From positions 4,774,001 through 4,838,000 of the forward strand of contig NZ_CP014475.1 in the NCBI RefSeq assembly GCF_001583415.1: a stretch of 64,000 nt of DNA, given 5' to 3'. Of the stretch, positions 43,803-52,012 are shown one piece after another. The notes beneath the pieces were generated by a model. It did no database searches, was not told where the DNA came from, and was given only the letters and a program-made list of their open reading frames with translations. The translations under genes and the position numbers were made by a program. Origin of the DNA: Mycolicibacterium phlei (lineage in GTDB: Bacteria > Actinomycetota > Actinomycetes > Mycobacteriales > Mycobacteriaceae). Numbering within the stretch: the stretch's first letter is position 1; each line of letters begins with the position of its first letter.

Positions 43803-44564
43803 CTAGAAGTCCGTGCGCTCCAGCCACTCGTCCCACACGGCGGCGTCGCCGAGCACCTCGATGCCCAGGTCGGCGGCCGCGCGCCTGCGGGTGATCGCCA
43901 GCAGCAGGTCGGTGGCGGTGCCGCGCAGCGCGGCGTCGGCCTTGGCGTGGTTGTGCGACCACCACACGCCTTCCTCGTCGTGCACGATGGTCCACTCTCC
44001 CGTCGGCCCCAGCCCCTCGTCGGTGGCGTGCATGTGCAGGCTGCGGCCGCGGTCCAGCGCGGGCCGGGAGGTGTTGGAGGCGTGCAGCTCGATCCACTCG
44101 CTGATCGCGTCGGCGGCCAGTTCGGCCGCCGGACCGTAGGACGCACCGAGCGCCAGCGCGGCGTCGGCGCGGTGCACCTCGACCTCGTGCAGTCGCCGCC
44201 GGATCCACCAGCCGGCCGGGCGCGGGCCGCGGAAGGTCCACACCCGGGTGGCGGAGCCGACGCGGTCGACGGCGTCGATGATCAGCTGCGCCCCCTCCTG
44301 CAACCACTCGATGGCGCCGTCCTCGTCGTCCGGCGGTCTGCCGTCGCGGACGTCGCGCGGATCCAGCGCGCTCTGCCGCTGTTCGACGATGATCTGTGCG
44401 GCCCAGCGGTTTCCACGACCGACGTGTCGGAACAGCTGTTTGAGCGTCCAGTCCGGACAGGTCGGGACGGGTGTTGTCGGGTCTGCACCGCGAATCAGAT
44501 CACCGAAGGCCCGGGTCTGGTCGAGCAGTGCCGCTCGGAAATCCACGATTGCGAACCTACTCAC
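43803..44564 (-). CDS. Maleylpyruvate isomerase-family (DinB-like, mycothiol-type) protein
   Basis: 253 residues. N-terminal metal-binding DinB-like bundle with the family phrases PVPTCPDWTLKQLFRHVGRG and HEVEVHRADAALALG, and an SCP2-like C-terminal domain (GTATDLLLAITRRR). Such proteins bind a divalent metal through three His and often use mycothiol; the substrate is unknown. GTG at 44564. Immediately upstream of rmlA in the same direction. Confidence 0.83.
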   Translation of the reverse strand: MSRFAIVDFRAALLDQTRAFGDLIRGADPTTPVPTCPDWTLKQLFRHVGRGNRWAAQIIVEQRQSALDPRDVRDGRPPDDEDGAIEWLQEGAQLIIDAVDRVGSATRVWTFRGPRPAGWWIRRRLHEVEVHRADAALALGASYGPAAELAADAISEWIELHASNTSRPALDRGRSLHMHATDEGLGPTGEWTIVHDEEGVWWSHNHAKADAALRGTATDLLLAITRRRAAADLGIEVLGDAAVWDEWLERTDF

Positions 44565-44616
44565 TTCTCGGCGCCGAGGAGCGCGTTAACAGGGATATGC
44601 GTCGACGGAAGTCCGG

Positions 44617-45924
44617 TCACGGCCGCACCACCGCCGGCTTGCGGCTGCCCAGTTCGATCGGCAGCGACGCCCACCCGCGCAGCACCCGGGTCGGTCGCCT
44701 GCTGCCGTCCCCGGCCAGCCGGGCGTTCGGGAAATGCTCGAAGAAGGCGCGCAGACCGGCCTCGCCCTCGGCGCGGGCCAACGCCGCGCCCAGACAGAAG
44801 TGCCTGCCGCCGGAGAACGACAGGTGCCTGCCCGCGTTGGCCCGGTGCAGGTCCAGTCGGTGGGGGTCGGCGAACACCTTGGGGTCGCGGTTGGCGCCCG
44901 CGATGTAGCAGATCACCACCTCGCCGGCGCGCACCGGCCGGCCGGCGAGCTCGACGTCGCGCAGCGCCATCCGCGCGGTCAGCTGCACGGGCGGGTCCAG
45001 GCGCAGGATCTCCTCGACGGCGGTGGGCCACAGCTCGGGATGCTCGGCGAGCGTCTCGAGGTGCTCGGGATGGTCGAGCAGCATCCGGATTCCGTTGCCC
45101 AGCAGGTTGACCGTCGTCTCGAAGCCCGCCGCCAGCACCAGCCCGGCGGTGGCCATCAGTTCGCGGTGGTTGAGCCGAACCCCGTTGTCGGAGGCGACGA
45201 TCAGCTGGCTCATCAGGTCGTCGCCGGGGTGGCGGCGCAGGTGGTCGAGGTGGCCGGCGAGCCAGTCGTTGAAGCCCTCGATGCCGCGGTAGACGGAGCG
45301 GTACTGCGACCAGCTCAGCCCGATGTCGAGGCTGGGGGCGCCGAGTTCGCCGAACTCGAGCACCCGTGGCCGGTCCTGTTCGGGGACGCCGAGGATGTCG
45401 CTGATGATCGCGACCGGCAGCTGCGAACAGTAGCGCTCGACGATGTCGACGGTGCCTTCGCCGTCGAGCCGCTCGAGCAGCCCGTCGGCGGTCTCCTGCA
45501 CCCGATCCTTCAGCGCCGCAACGGCTCTGGAGGTGAACACCGACGACACCGTCTTGCGGTACCGGGTGTGCTCGGGCGGTTCGACCGACAGCATCGACGG
45601 CGGCTCCAGCGGATGCAGCAGTCCGGTCTGGGTGTGGTTGACGATCCACTGCAGCGGCTTGGGCAGGTTGGAACCCATAGCCAGGACGCGGAAGTCGTCG
45701 GAACGCAGCACCTCGCCGGCGATCCCGTGGTCGACGGTGATGTGCACGGCCGCGCACCGCACGAGCGGTCCGCGCGCCCGCAGCTCCTCGGTGAACGACA
45801 CCGGGTCGGCGCGCACCGCCGGGTCGGCGATCAACCGGCCCTGGGGATCGCCGCGGCGCGCCAGCAGCCGCGACACCGCGCGCACAAAACCGTGCATGGC
45901 CAGCCACCGGACCCGGTGGCGCAT
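44617..45924 (-). CDS. Cytochrome P450
   Basis: 435 residues from the ATG at 45924 (AGGA upstream); longer frames are low-complexity and not used. P450 hallmarks: I-helix AAGFETTVNL with acid replaced by Glu-Thr pair, EEILR (ExxR) with DPPVQ following, and haem-binding FSGGRHFCLGAALARAE with the axial Cys. Single-protein P450 needing separate ferredoxin and reductase; none are adjacent. Subfamily and substrate cannot be read reliably. Located 53 bases after the Pro-rich membrane protein gene, probably co-transcribed. Confidence 0.93.
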   Translation of the reverse strand: MRHRVRWLAMHGFVRAVSRLLARRGDPQGRLIADPAVRADPVSFTEELRARGPLVRCAAVHITVDHGIAGEVLRSDDFRVLAMGSNLPKPLQWIVNHTQTGLLHPLEPPSMLSVEPPEHTRYRKTVSSVFTSRAVAALKDRVQETADGLLERLDGEGTVDIVERYCSQLPVAIISDILGVPEQDRPRVLEFGELGAPSLDIGLSWSQYRSVYRGIEGFNDWLAGHLDHLRRHPGDDLMSQLIVASDNGVRLNHRELMATAGLVLAAGFETTVNLLGNGIRMLLDHPEHLETLAEHPELWPTAVEEILRLDPPVQLTARMALRDVELAGRPVRAGEVVICYIAGANRDPKVFADPHRLDLHRANAGRHLSFSGGRHFCLGAALARAEGEAGLRAFFEHFPNARLAGDGSRRPTRVLRGWASLPIELGSRKPAVVRP

Positions 45925-45977
45925 GGGTCCTGCCCGCCGATCCGTCTCCTCCACGACCGCGAGCCTACCGAGCGCCG

Positions 45978-47630
45978 CTACGAGTGGGTGCTGCAGAAGA
46001 TGAGGAAGCAGTTCGTCTGCGGGCCGCGCGGCGACGGGCCGCTCGGGTTGTGGCCCGGACCGCTGCCCGACGATCCGCCGGCGCCGGGATATCCGCCGCG
46101 GCCGTTCTGCACCGGCGGCACCTGCGGTGGCTCGGGCTTGGGCGCCTCGGGCTGCTGATGCAACGGCGGACGCCACGGCGGCGGTGTCCAGGTGGGTTTG
46201 GGCGGTGTCCACGTCGGTTTCGGGGGTGTCCAGGTGGGCCGGGGCGGCGACCACGGCGGCACCCACGGGTTCTGCGGCCGCGGGTTGTACGGGTTGTAAT
46301 ACGGCGGCGGCGCCACCACGGGCGGCACGAAGACCGGCACCGGGGCGGGTGCGACGGGCACCGGCGCGGGGGCCGGTGCGGGAGCCGCCGGCGCGGGCGG
46401 GGGCGCCTCGGGTGGCGGGGCGGGTACGGGAGCCTCGACGTAGACGGTGCGCGGCGGCGCCTGCGGCGCGGGTTGCTGCTGCACGACGGGCACCGGCGCC
46501 TTGATGGTCTCGGCGGTGGTCGGGGGCGGCGGGGCCACGGGCTGGGCCTGTTCGACCGGTTTGGGCGACGGGGCCGGCGGCGCGGGCACGACGCGGCTCG
46601 GCGCGATCGCGCTCTGACCGGGGGCGGGCCGCTGGTCGGCGGTCGGCCGGATGCTGACCGCCAGCGAGATCACCAGTGCCACAACGCCGACGACGAAGAT
46701 CGAGGCCATCGCGCTGCCGACGAGCAGGAACGGCTTGCGGTCCTCGCCGGGTGCGGGGGTCAGGTCGGTCAGCGGTTCGGAGTCGGCGTTGTCGAGGGGG
46801 CCGTCGGCGATCTCGGAGTAGGCCAGCGGGGCGTCGACGGGCGCGAGCTGGGTGTCGGCCGCGGCGAGCCCGAGCGCGTACGGGGATCCGGCGGTCGGGC
46901 CGTCGGGGTCCTGCGAGTAGGCCAGCCCGACGGTGGAGGCCTCGAAGGCGGGCGCCTGGGCGGCGGCCAGCGCGGCACCGCGGGCCAGCGCCATCGCCGC
47001 GTCGTCGGGAGCCCGCACCGGGATGTTGACCAGGTGTTCGAGGTGGTTCTTGACGGCGCTGACGTCGACGCCGGAGCCGACGACGAATATGGCGTCCGGC
47101 GCGGCCTCCTGGGCGGCGACGGCCGCGGCCATGTCGGCGAGCACCGCCATGGCGTCGCTGCTGTGCAGGGTGCGGCTGAGCACCTTGACCACCGAGCCGT
47201 CGTCGGTCTGCACCACCGACAGGGTGGCGGTGTCACGGTCGATGAACAGCAGCGCGGTGGTGGTGTAGTCCATGGCGCGGCCGACGGCCTGCGCGAGGGC
47301 GGCCGCGGCGAGGCCGTCGGAGACCAGCAGGACATCGTCGATCCCGCGGGCGGCGAGTGCGTCGCGTAACTGGGCGGCTTCGGCGTGGTCACTCCAGGTG
47401 ACACCGATGGCCCTGAGGTTGTGGCCGCCGGCCAGGGCGCTCTCCTTGGTGCCCAGCACCGCGTCGACGACCGCAGCGGCGGCCGAGGTTGCCGAATCGT
47501 CGCCTCCGGTGACATCGAAGACGTCGTGATCGACGGTAGCGCCGTCCGCCCGCTCCCCTTCGACCAGCACCATGCGGACCGTCGTGGGTGTCATCGACAC
47601 CCCGAGAACGATGTCCACCGACTCCTCCAA
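45978..47630 (-). CDS. DUF7159-like membrane protein with Pro-rich tail
   Basis: 550 residues. N-terminal actin-like fold domain (about 1-220): VDIVLGVSMTPTTVRMVLVEG as phosphate-loop-like start, FIDRDTATLSVVQTDDGSV, IFVVGSGVDVSAVKNHL. A YSQDPDGPT linker leads to one span (about 300-327), then more than 200 residues that are mostly Pro, Ala and Val, with three tandem PTWTPPK units and a Gly/Pro/Ser-rich end closing with CFLIFCSTHS. Similar plan to the Hsp70-like proteins at 32812 and 61510, and a paralogue of 54421. ATPase residues look degenerate, so a binding or sensing role is likelier than catalysis. Function unknown. Confidence 0.8.
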   Translation of the reverse strand: MEESVDIVLGVSMTPTTVRMVLVEGERADGATVDHDVFDVTGGDDSATSAAAAVVDAVLGTKESALAGGHNLRAIGVTWSDHAEAAQLRDALAARGIDDVLLVSDGLAAAALAQAVGRAMDYTTTALLFIDRDTATLSVVQTDDGSVVKVLSRTLHSSDAMAVLADMAAAVAAQEAAPDAIFVVGSGVDVSAVKNHLEHLVNIPVRAPDDAAMALARGAALAAAQAPAFEASTVGLAYSQDPDGPTAGSPYALGLAAADTQLAPVDAPLAYSEIADGPLDNADSEPLTDLTPAPGEDRKPFLLVGSAMASIFVVGVVALVISLAVSIRPTADQRPAPGQSAIAPSRVVPAPPAPSPKPVEQAQPVAPPPPTTAETIKAPVPVVQQQPAPQAPPRTVYVEAPVPAPPPEAPPPAPAAPAPAPAPVPVAPAPVPVFVPPVVAPPPYYNPYNPRPQNPWVPPWSPPRPTWTPPKPTWTPPKPTWTPPPWRPPLHQQPEAPKPEPPQVPPVQNGRGGYPGAGGSSGSGPGHNPSGPSPRGPQTNCFLIFCSTHS

Positions 47631-47810
47631 GTTGTTTGCTGCAGCGCCTGGGTCGCCGGTGCGCAGCGCGCTCTACACACGTCGGCGACTAGTGGTTAAT
47701 CGTCCTCACCAGCACGAGCGTTACGTCTGAACCAGAATTTGCTGGGACGATTCACCTCAGCTCGCCCTTCCGAGGCTACCCACGCGACGCCGGCCATGCC
47801 AGGCGGCAGT

Positions 47811-48380
47811 TCAGGACTTGATGAAGTTCTCGTACGAACGCGACGGGGTCGGGCCGCGCTGGCCCTGGTACTTCGAGCCGACGCTCGCGCTGCCGTAGGG
47901 ATGCTCGGCCGGACTGGTCAGGCGCAGCAGGCAGAGCTGGCCGATCTTCATACCGGGCCACAGCGTGATCGGCAGGTTGGCCACATTGGACAGCTCGAGG
48001 GTGATGTGGCCGGAGAAGCCGGGGTCGATGAACCCGGCGGTGGAGTGGGTCAGCAGGCCGAGCCTGCCGAGCGAGGACTTGCCCTCCAGGCGCCCGGCCA
48101 GGTCGTCGGGAAGGGTGCACACCTCCAGCGTGGAGCCGAGCACGAACTCGCCGGGATGCAGCACGAACGGCTCCCCCTCGGCGGGCTCCACCAGCGTGGT
48201 CAGGTCGTCCTGGCGCTGGGCCGGGTCGATGTGGGTGTAGCGGGTGTTGTTGAAGACCCGGAACAGGCTGTCGAGGCGGACGTCGATGCTCGACGGCTGG
48301 ATCAGACTGTCGTCGAACGGTTCCAGCTTCAGCCGTTCGGCGGCGATCTCGGCGCGGATGTCGCGGTCGGAGAGCAGCAC
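47811..48380 (-). CDS. dcd: dCTP deaminase (Dcd), probably bifunctional deaminase/dUTPase
   Basis: 189 residues. Starts MLLSDRDIRAEIAAERLKLE (GTG at 48380); trimeric dUTPase-fold motifs IQPSSIDVRLD, EGKSSLGRLGLLTHSTAG, GFIDPGFSGHITLELSN, MKIGQLCLLRL and the C-terminal GSKYQGQRGPTPSR. Converts dCTP towards dUMP for thymidylate synthesis; the M. tuberculosis enzyme carries both activities. The longer frame to 48449 enters the terminator hairpin and is not used. Confidence 0.95.
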   Translation of the reverse strand: MLLSDRDIRAEIAAERLKLEPFDDSLIQPSSIDVRLDSLFRVFNNTRYTHIDPAQRQDDLTTLVEPAEGEPFVLHPGEFVLGSTLEVCTLPDDLAGRLEGKSSLGRLGLLTHSTAGFIDPGFSGHITLELSNVANLPITLWPGMKIGQLCLLRLTSPAEHPYGSASVGSKYQGQRGPTPSRSYENFIKS

Positions 48381-48408
48381 GCGACGAGCGTAACCGTCGC
48401 CGAACGCC

Positions 48409-48447
48409 GAAGTCCCCCGGAGCGGGGCAGGTGCTCCGGGGGACTTC
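48409..48447 (-). terminator. 15-bp hairpin after the repeat-protein gene, before dcd
   Basis: Perfect arms GAAGTCCCCCGGAGC (48409-48423) and GCTCCGGGGGACTTC (48433-48447) with a nine-base loop, starting 15 bases after the stop at 48463. No U-tract. Probable terminator of the small secreted protein gene, separating it from dcd. Confidence 0.82.
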
Positions 48448-48462
48448 ACCGCTCGGACGGGC

Positions 48463-48789
48463 CTACTTGCCGCCGAGAAGCTTGCCGATGGCGCCGAGGC
48501 CGCCCTGGACGGCCTTGCCGGTCTCGCCGGCGCCGAACTTGGTCAGGTCACCGAGGCCGCCGATGGTGTGCTTGGTGAGATCACCGGTGCCGCCGATGCT
48601 GTGCTTGGTCAGGTCGCCGGTGCCGCCGATGCCGAACTGCACCAGATCACCGGTGCTGCCGACGACCCACTTGCCGAGGTCGCCGAACGGATCCTCGTCG
48701 GCGTGAGCGGCGGGAGCCAGGACGCCGATCAGGGCTGCGCCGGCGATCGCGATGCCACCGGCCATGGTTGCGCGGAATGCGAGTTTCAT
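48463..48789 (-). CDS. Small secreted protein with 11-residue repeats
   Basis: 108 residues. Signal peptide (1-30, ending PAAHADEDP with AXA-type site). The mature part repeats an 11-residue unit about six times: GSTGDLVQFGI, GGTGDLTKHSI, GGTGDLTKHTI, GGLGDLTKFGA, GETGKAVQGGL, GAIGKLLGG. The regular Gly-x-x-Gly-Asp-Leu spacing suggests an amphipathic or solenoid surface peptide. Not recognised as a named family. Its own ribosome-binding site (GGAGGACC) and terminator make it monocistronic. Confidence 0.78.
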   Translation of the reverse strand: MKLAFRATMAGGIAIAGAALIGVLAPAAHADEDPFGDLGKWVVGSTGDLVQFGIGGTGDLTKHSIGGTGDLTKHTIGGLGDLTKFGAGETGKAVQGGLGAIGKLLGGK

Positions 48790-49246
48790 GGGTCCTCCAG
48801 AATCAGTTGCCCCGACTTAGCAAAGACCATAACCCGGCACAACAGGGAACAGAAGAGGGTTGCTTGTGAGGAATTCAACTTTTCGGCAGGTTTATCCTAC
48901 GGCGACAGGGGTACGGATTGCGCGATTCGCTGGTCCTACCTAATGCAATAACCTGATCAACCCGATATCGCTACCAGCTGACACGATTACGCTGTTTAGC
49001 GCGCACAGACGCGTTTCACGCCCATACCCTCCGGCATGTTATGTCGCGATTGCCGATGATTGTCGTAGCGCCTCTTACTACGGATCGGGCGGCAGCTATT
49101 CGGGCATTGCTCAGCAATTGACAGAACTGTGAATATTTCCGCCTATAGCAAATACATGACCGGCGGGGCTCCGCCGCCGGTACCGAAAATGGACGACGTC
49201 GGACGCAGCGGACGGCCGGCAGATGTTAGCCTTCGTGATCGAACTG
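48790..49246. other. Intergenic stretch upstream of tRNA-Gly, lower GC
   Basis: No convincing protein gene. GC is lower than in neighbouring genes. It includes the upstream region of the small secreted protein (minus strand) and a TTGACA at 49118-49123 that could belong to a tRNA promoter. The sequence ACGCCCATACCCTC near 49019-49032 recurs upstream of the gene at 52013. An open frame crossing the tRNA from 49129 is not credible. Confidence 0.6.
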
Positions 49247-49320
49247 GCCGGTGTAGTTCAATGGCAGAACATCAGCTTCCCAAGCTGAGAACGCGGGTTC
49301 GATTCCCGTCACCGGCTCCA
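49247..49320 (+). tRNA. glyU: tRNA-Gly (anticodon CCC)
   Basis: Acceptor GCCGGTG (49247-49253) pairs with CACCGGC (49310-49316), followed by T and an encoded CCA. D-arm GTTCAATGGCAGAAC, anticodon arm TCAGC-TTCCCAA-GCTGA with anticodon CCC, T-arm CGGGTTCGATTCCCG. All arms pair well. The gene decodes GGG. The mycobacterial symbol for the CCC isoacceptor is given tentatively. Confidence 0.97.
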
Positions 49321-49585
49321 AAGACGCTGGCCGATCGCCAGCGCGCGCCAGCCGGCACAAACGAGCTGGCCCCAACTCCCCTTTGGTCGAGGATGTCGCG
49401 CGCCAGGAGCCGTGAGGCGGACCGAGCGCAACTGCTTGTGGAGTGCCGAGCTTCCCGCGGTGACGACCGACTATTCGACAGGCTCATAATCCGCAGACAC
49501 CGGGAGTGCGACCGTGAGCCGGCGCGTGACCCTCGCGGTCAATCTGCGCTGATCAACGGCAGAGATCATCCCGCGTAGGTCTCCG
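49321..49585. other. Gap between tRNA-Gly and the toxin-antitoxin pair
   Basis: No gene supported. The minus-strand frame here ends in the peptide DGNRTRVLSLGS, the well-known false translation of a tRNA gene. No second copy of the tRNA 3' end, which would mark an attachment site, is seen nearby or elsewhere in the window. Confidence 0.6.
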
Positions 49586-49614
49586 TTGACGTGTGTGCCT
49601 ATCGGGCGCACAAT
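49586..49614 (+). promoter_or_regulatory. Promoter with overlapping palindrome for the toxin-antitoxin operon
   Basis: TTGACG (49586-49591), 17-base spacer, CACAAT (49609-49614), then the ATG six bases later, so the transcript is probably leaderless. The spacer carries an inverted pair TGTGTGC (49592-49598) and GCGCACA (49606-49612) with one mismatch, a likely binding site for the ribbon-helix-helix antitoxin. Confidence 0.72.
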
Positions 49615-49620
49615 GTGTGC

Positions 49621-49899
49621 ATGGCTGCAACCAAGACGGAGCGTTTCGCCGTGCGCCTGACTTCTGAGCAGGACGCGCTGATTCGTCGTGCAGCGGAGGT
49701 CAAAGGAATTGATCTCACCAGCTTCACCCTGAGCGCGACGCTGGCCCATGCTCGTGACGTCCTTGCGGACCGCACGTACTTCGCGTTGGGCACGTCCGCT
49801 TGGGAGGAGTTCCTGGAAGTTCTGGATCGGCCTGTCACGCATAAGCCGCAACTGGAGAAACTTTTCTCTGAACGGTCGATCTTCGACTCCGAGGCGTGA
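49621..49899 (+). CDS. DUF1778-family antitoxin (TacA-like)
   Basis: 92 residues. N-terminal ribbon-helix-helix (TERFAVRLTSEQDALIRRAA, about 6-50) and a C-terminal toxin-neutralising tail (EEFLEVLDRPVTHKPQLEKL). Such proteins bind their own promoter and mask an acetyltransferase toxin. The stop overlaps the toxin start by four bases. The ATG at 49621 is used because the promoter hexamer ends six bases before it; the longer frame from 49591 overlaps the promoter. Confidence 0.9.
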   Translation: MAATKTERFAVRLTSEQDALIRRAAEVKGIDLTSFTLSATLAHARDVLADRTYFALGTSAWEEFLEVLDRPVTHKPQLEKLFSERSIFDSEA

Positions 49900-50396
49900 G
49901 CTACAGCCAGCCCCGGCCAATCCGCGAGGACGACGAGGTAGGCCACTTCGACTGCGGAGACGACCCTCTTAACACCTACCTGATCAAGAAGGCTGTCTCC
50001 AATCACCGAAGCGGTGCCTCACGTTGCTTCGTCACGTGCCGCGAGGGCCGGGTCGTGGGGTACTACGCACTGGCGGCGGGCTCCGTGGAACGCAAGGCGG
50101 TGTCGGGCAGGTTTCGGCGGAATATGCCCGATCCGATACCCGTGATTCTGCTAACCCGTCTGGCGGTCGACCGCAGGGAGCAGGGCAAGGGTCTGGGCAG
50201 ACATCTCCTGCGTGATGCGATTACGCGGACTGTCTACGTTGCCGACCATATTGGCGCACGGGCGATGCTTGTACACGCCATCGATGAAGACGCCCGCAAC
50301 TTCTATTCGCGTTTCGACTTCGAGCAATCACCGACCGATCCGCTGCACCTGCTGCTGTCCATCAAGGATGCCCGAATCTTGATCACTCCGCACTAA
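49896..50396 (+). CDS. GNAT-family toxin (TacT-like)
   Basis: 166 residues. GNAT fold with acetyl-CoA loop LLTRLAVDRREQGKGLGRHLLRD split around residues 88-110 (R/Q-x-x-G-x-G/A pattern QGKGLG), preceded by FDCGDDPLNTYLIKKA, a phrase typical of TacT toxins that acetylate aminoacyl-tRNA and stop translation. C-terminal RNFYSRFDFEQSPTDPLHLLL with the catalytic-type Tyr is present, so the toxin looks intact. GTG start overlapping the antitoxin TGA. Confidence 0.9.
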   Translation: MSYSQPRPIREDDEVGHFDCGDDPLNTYLIKKAVSNHRSGASRCFVTCREGRVVGYYALAAGSVERKAVSGRFRRNMPDPIPVILLTRLAVDRREQGKGLGRHLLRDAITRTVYVADHIGARAMLVHAIDEDARNFYSRFDFEQSPTDPLHLLLSIKDARILITPH

Positions 50397-50524
50397 GGCA
50401 GCGTCCTGCGCCAGCGGACCATCGTGCCCCGAGGGCACGTCAGCTCTCCCGAAATATCCCCGGCGCCAACGCCGTTGGCATAAGTGATCCGACGAATAGG
50501 GAATGTTTCGGAGAGTGATCGACG

Positions 50525-50851
50525 ATGATGACTCGAATTGTCCCCGCAGTCGGCGCCGCCCTGGCCGCCGCGGGCCTGGGCATGGCGTCCGCCACCGCAG
50601 CGCTCGCCGCCCCGACCGGCGGCGAACCGGCAGATCAGGTCCTCGACAGGCTCCGTAACGAGGGCTACACCGTCGTGGTGAGCAGGACCGGCACCGGTTC
50701 GATCGACAAGTGCACGGTCACCGAGGTCCGGCCCGGCCAGACGTACATGAGAACCGACTCGGGCGTCCCCGGACACCTGCTCGGCACTCCGGGTCCCAAC
50801 ATCGCGACCATCGTGACGGGCAAGACCGCTCACGTGACACTGAAGTGCTGA
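50525..50851 (+). CDS. Small exported protein of unknown function
   Basis: 108 residues. Signal peptide MMTRIVPAVGAALAAAGLGM and onward to an ALAAP cleavage region (about residue 29). Mature part of about 80 residues with two Cys (one mid-chain, one as the last residue), which could form a disulphide: SIDKCTVTEV and HVTLKC. This is a common type of small secreted mycobacterial protein, sequence GYTVVVSRTGTGSIDKC-like. No catalytic signature. Monocistronic by position. Confidence 0.75.
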   Translation: MMTRIVPAVGAALAAAGLGMASATAALAAPTGGEPADQVLDRLRNEGYTVVVSRTGTGSIDKCTVTEVRPGQTYMRTDSGVPGHLLGTPGPNIATIVTGKTAHVTLKC

Positions 50852-50921
50852 CGGCCCGGGACGATCGACACACGGCCCCTGCGCTCCCGGCGTGGGGGCC
50901 CCTGCGTTTCAGCGCGTGATT

Positions 50922-51584
50922 TCAGCGCAGGTAGATCTCGTTGCCGGTGGGATAGCCACCGCCGTAGGTCGTGATGTGCACGTGGTCGTAGTGGCCGTAG
51001 CCACCGCCCTGCGCGCCGGCGGGCGTGTAGTAGACGCCCCGCCAGATCGCGTCCTGAAGACCGAACCGCTTGGCGTTGCGCAGGACGTACGACACGATCT
51101 CGTTGCCCAGCGCGATACCCGAGGCGCTGTAGGGGTTCGGGATCATCACGTCGAGCGCCAGGCCGTTGGGATGCCAGCGCAGCCCATCCGGCCGCACCCC
51201 GCCGATGCTCGAGATCTCGGGGAAGGCGTCGGTGATCGCGCGCGACACCAGGATGGTCTTCACCTGCAGTCCGCTCTCGGGCGCCAGCCCCGCCGGAAGC
51301 GTGCGGTCGACGGCCCGGTACCGCGACGCCGTGACCATGCGCTCGGGAGCCGCGTTGAACGCGGCCTGCCCGATCGACGCGACGGCCGCGTCCGCCGCCA
51401 CGACCTCGACACAGCAGGGCGTGGTGCCCACTTCCTCGACGACGACCGGTTCGGTCTCCGGCGCGGGCCGCGCGGTCAGAGGTGCCTCGGAACCCACCGC
51501 TAAGAACAAGGCGATGGGGCCGATCAGCGCAGCCACACCGATCGGCGACGTCCGTCGCTTGTTGGCTAAGCAGTGCCGTCCCAC
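50922..51584 (-). CDS. Exported protein with an M15-like metal-site pattern (Rv0320-like)
   Basis: 220 residues. N-terminal hydrophobic segment (SPIGVAALIGPIALFLAVGS) as signal or anchor, acidic/Pro linker with a CC pair, then a C-terminal domain with WHPNGLALDVMIPN and later GHYDHVHITTYGG. The H-x3-G-x-A-x-D and HxH arrangement resembles D,D/L,D-carboxypeptidase (VanY/M15) zinc sites. Length and proximity to dcd match Rv0320 of M. tuberculosis. A peptidoglycan role is inferred, not shown. Confidence 0.75.
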   Translation of the reverse strand: MGRHCLANKRRTSPIGVAALIGPIALFLAVGSEAPLTARPAPETEPVVVEEVGTTPCCVEVVAADAAVASIGQAAFNAAPERMVTASRYRAVDRTLPAGLAPESGLQVKTILVSRAITDAFPEISSIGGVRPDGLRWHPNGLALDVMIPNPYSASGIALGNEIVSYVLRNAKRFGLQDAIWRGVYYTPAGAQGGGYGHYDHVHITTYGGGYPTGNEIYLR

Positions 51585-52012
51585 GAATGGGGATCGTATA
51601 TCAATTCGTTATCTTTGCTCCACCACCTTGAGATATTGCCCCGGACACTTCCTTCGACGCGGCCACATCACGCCGAAGACACCCGCGCAGCAAAGTTGCT
51701 TTTCCGCGAAATCCGACGCCTGGGCGTTGTGTCCCAGATTTGGGCAACTCATCCCGACTGGCGGTATTTGCTGACTGGCCACCATCCCAAACGCCCCAGC
51801 CGCGACACCGAGTTGCCGACTCGTTTTGTTCCACCCCTCTGAAAACCCTGTGTACCAGCACAAACACCGTACCAGTATTTATCGTTAGCGTTAGAAATAA
51901 ATTTGCTAACTCAGCTAAACGATGACACTGAACTTTCCGCAAGAATTCGCTCGACGCCCATACCCTCTGTTACGGTGCGCTTACGTTCGGCGCGGCTGAA
52001 GGGGCTGGGCAT
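51585..52012. other. Lower-GC intergenic region upstream of the large exported protein
   Basis: 428 bases with reduced GC, particularly 51840-51930. Short open frames on both strands lack ribosome-binding sites and mycobacterial codon bias, and I do not accept them. Contains ACGCCCATACCCTC (about 51954-51967), also seen near 49019, and a GAAGGGG ribosome-binding site for the gene at 52013. Probably holds a long promoter or 5' leader. Confidence 0.6.

Noticed and set aside
49272..49487. Minus-strand open frame of 71 codons overlapping the tRNA
   Set aside because: Its C-terminal part (GNRTRVLSLGS) is the well-known false translation of a tRNA gene; no ribosome-binding site or family resemblance.
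49247..51584. An integrated prophage or island next to the tRNA
   Set aside because: No integrase, no second tRNA 3'-end copy in the window, and mycobacterial core-like genes on both sides; only the toxin-antitoxin pair looks acquired.
51573..51942. Small open frames on both strands in the low-GC gap
   Set aside because: No ribosome-binding site, no signal peptide, odd composition; one overlaps the start of the Rv0320-like gene.
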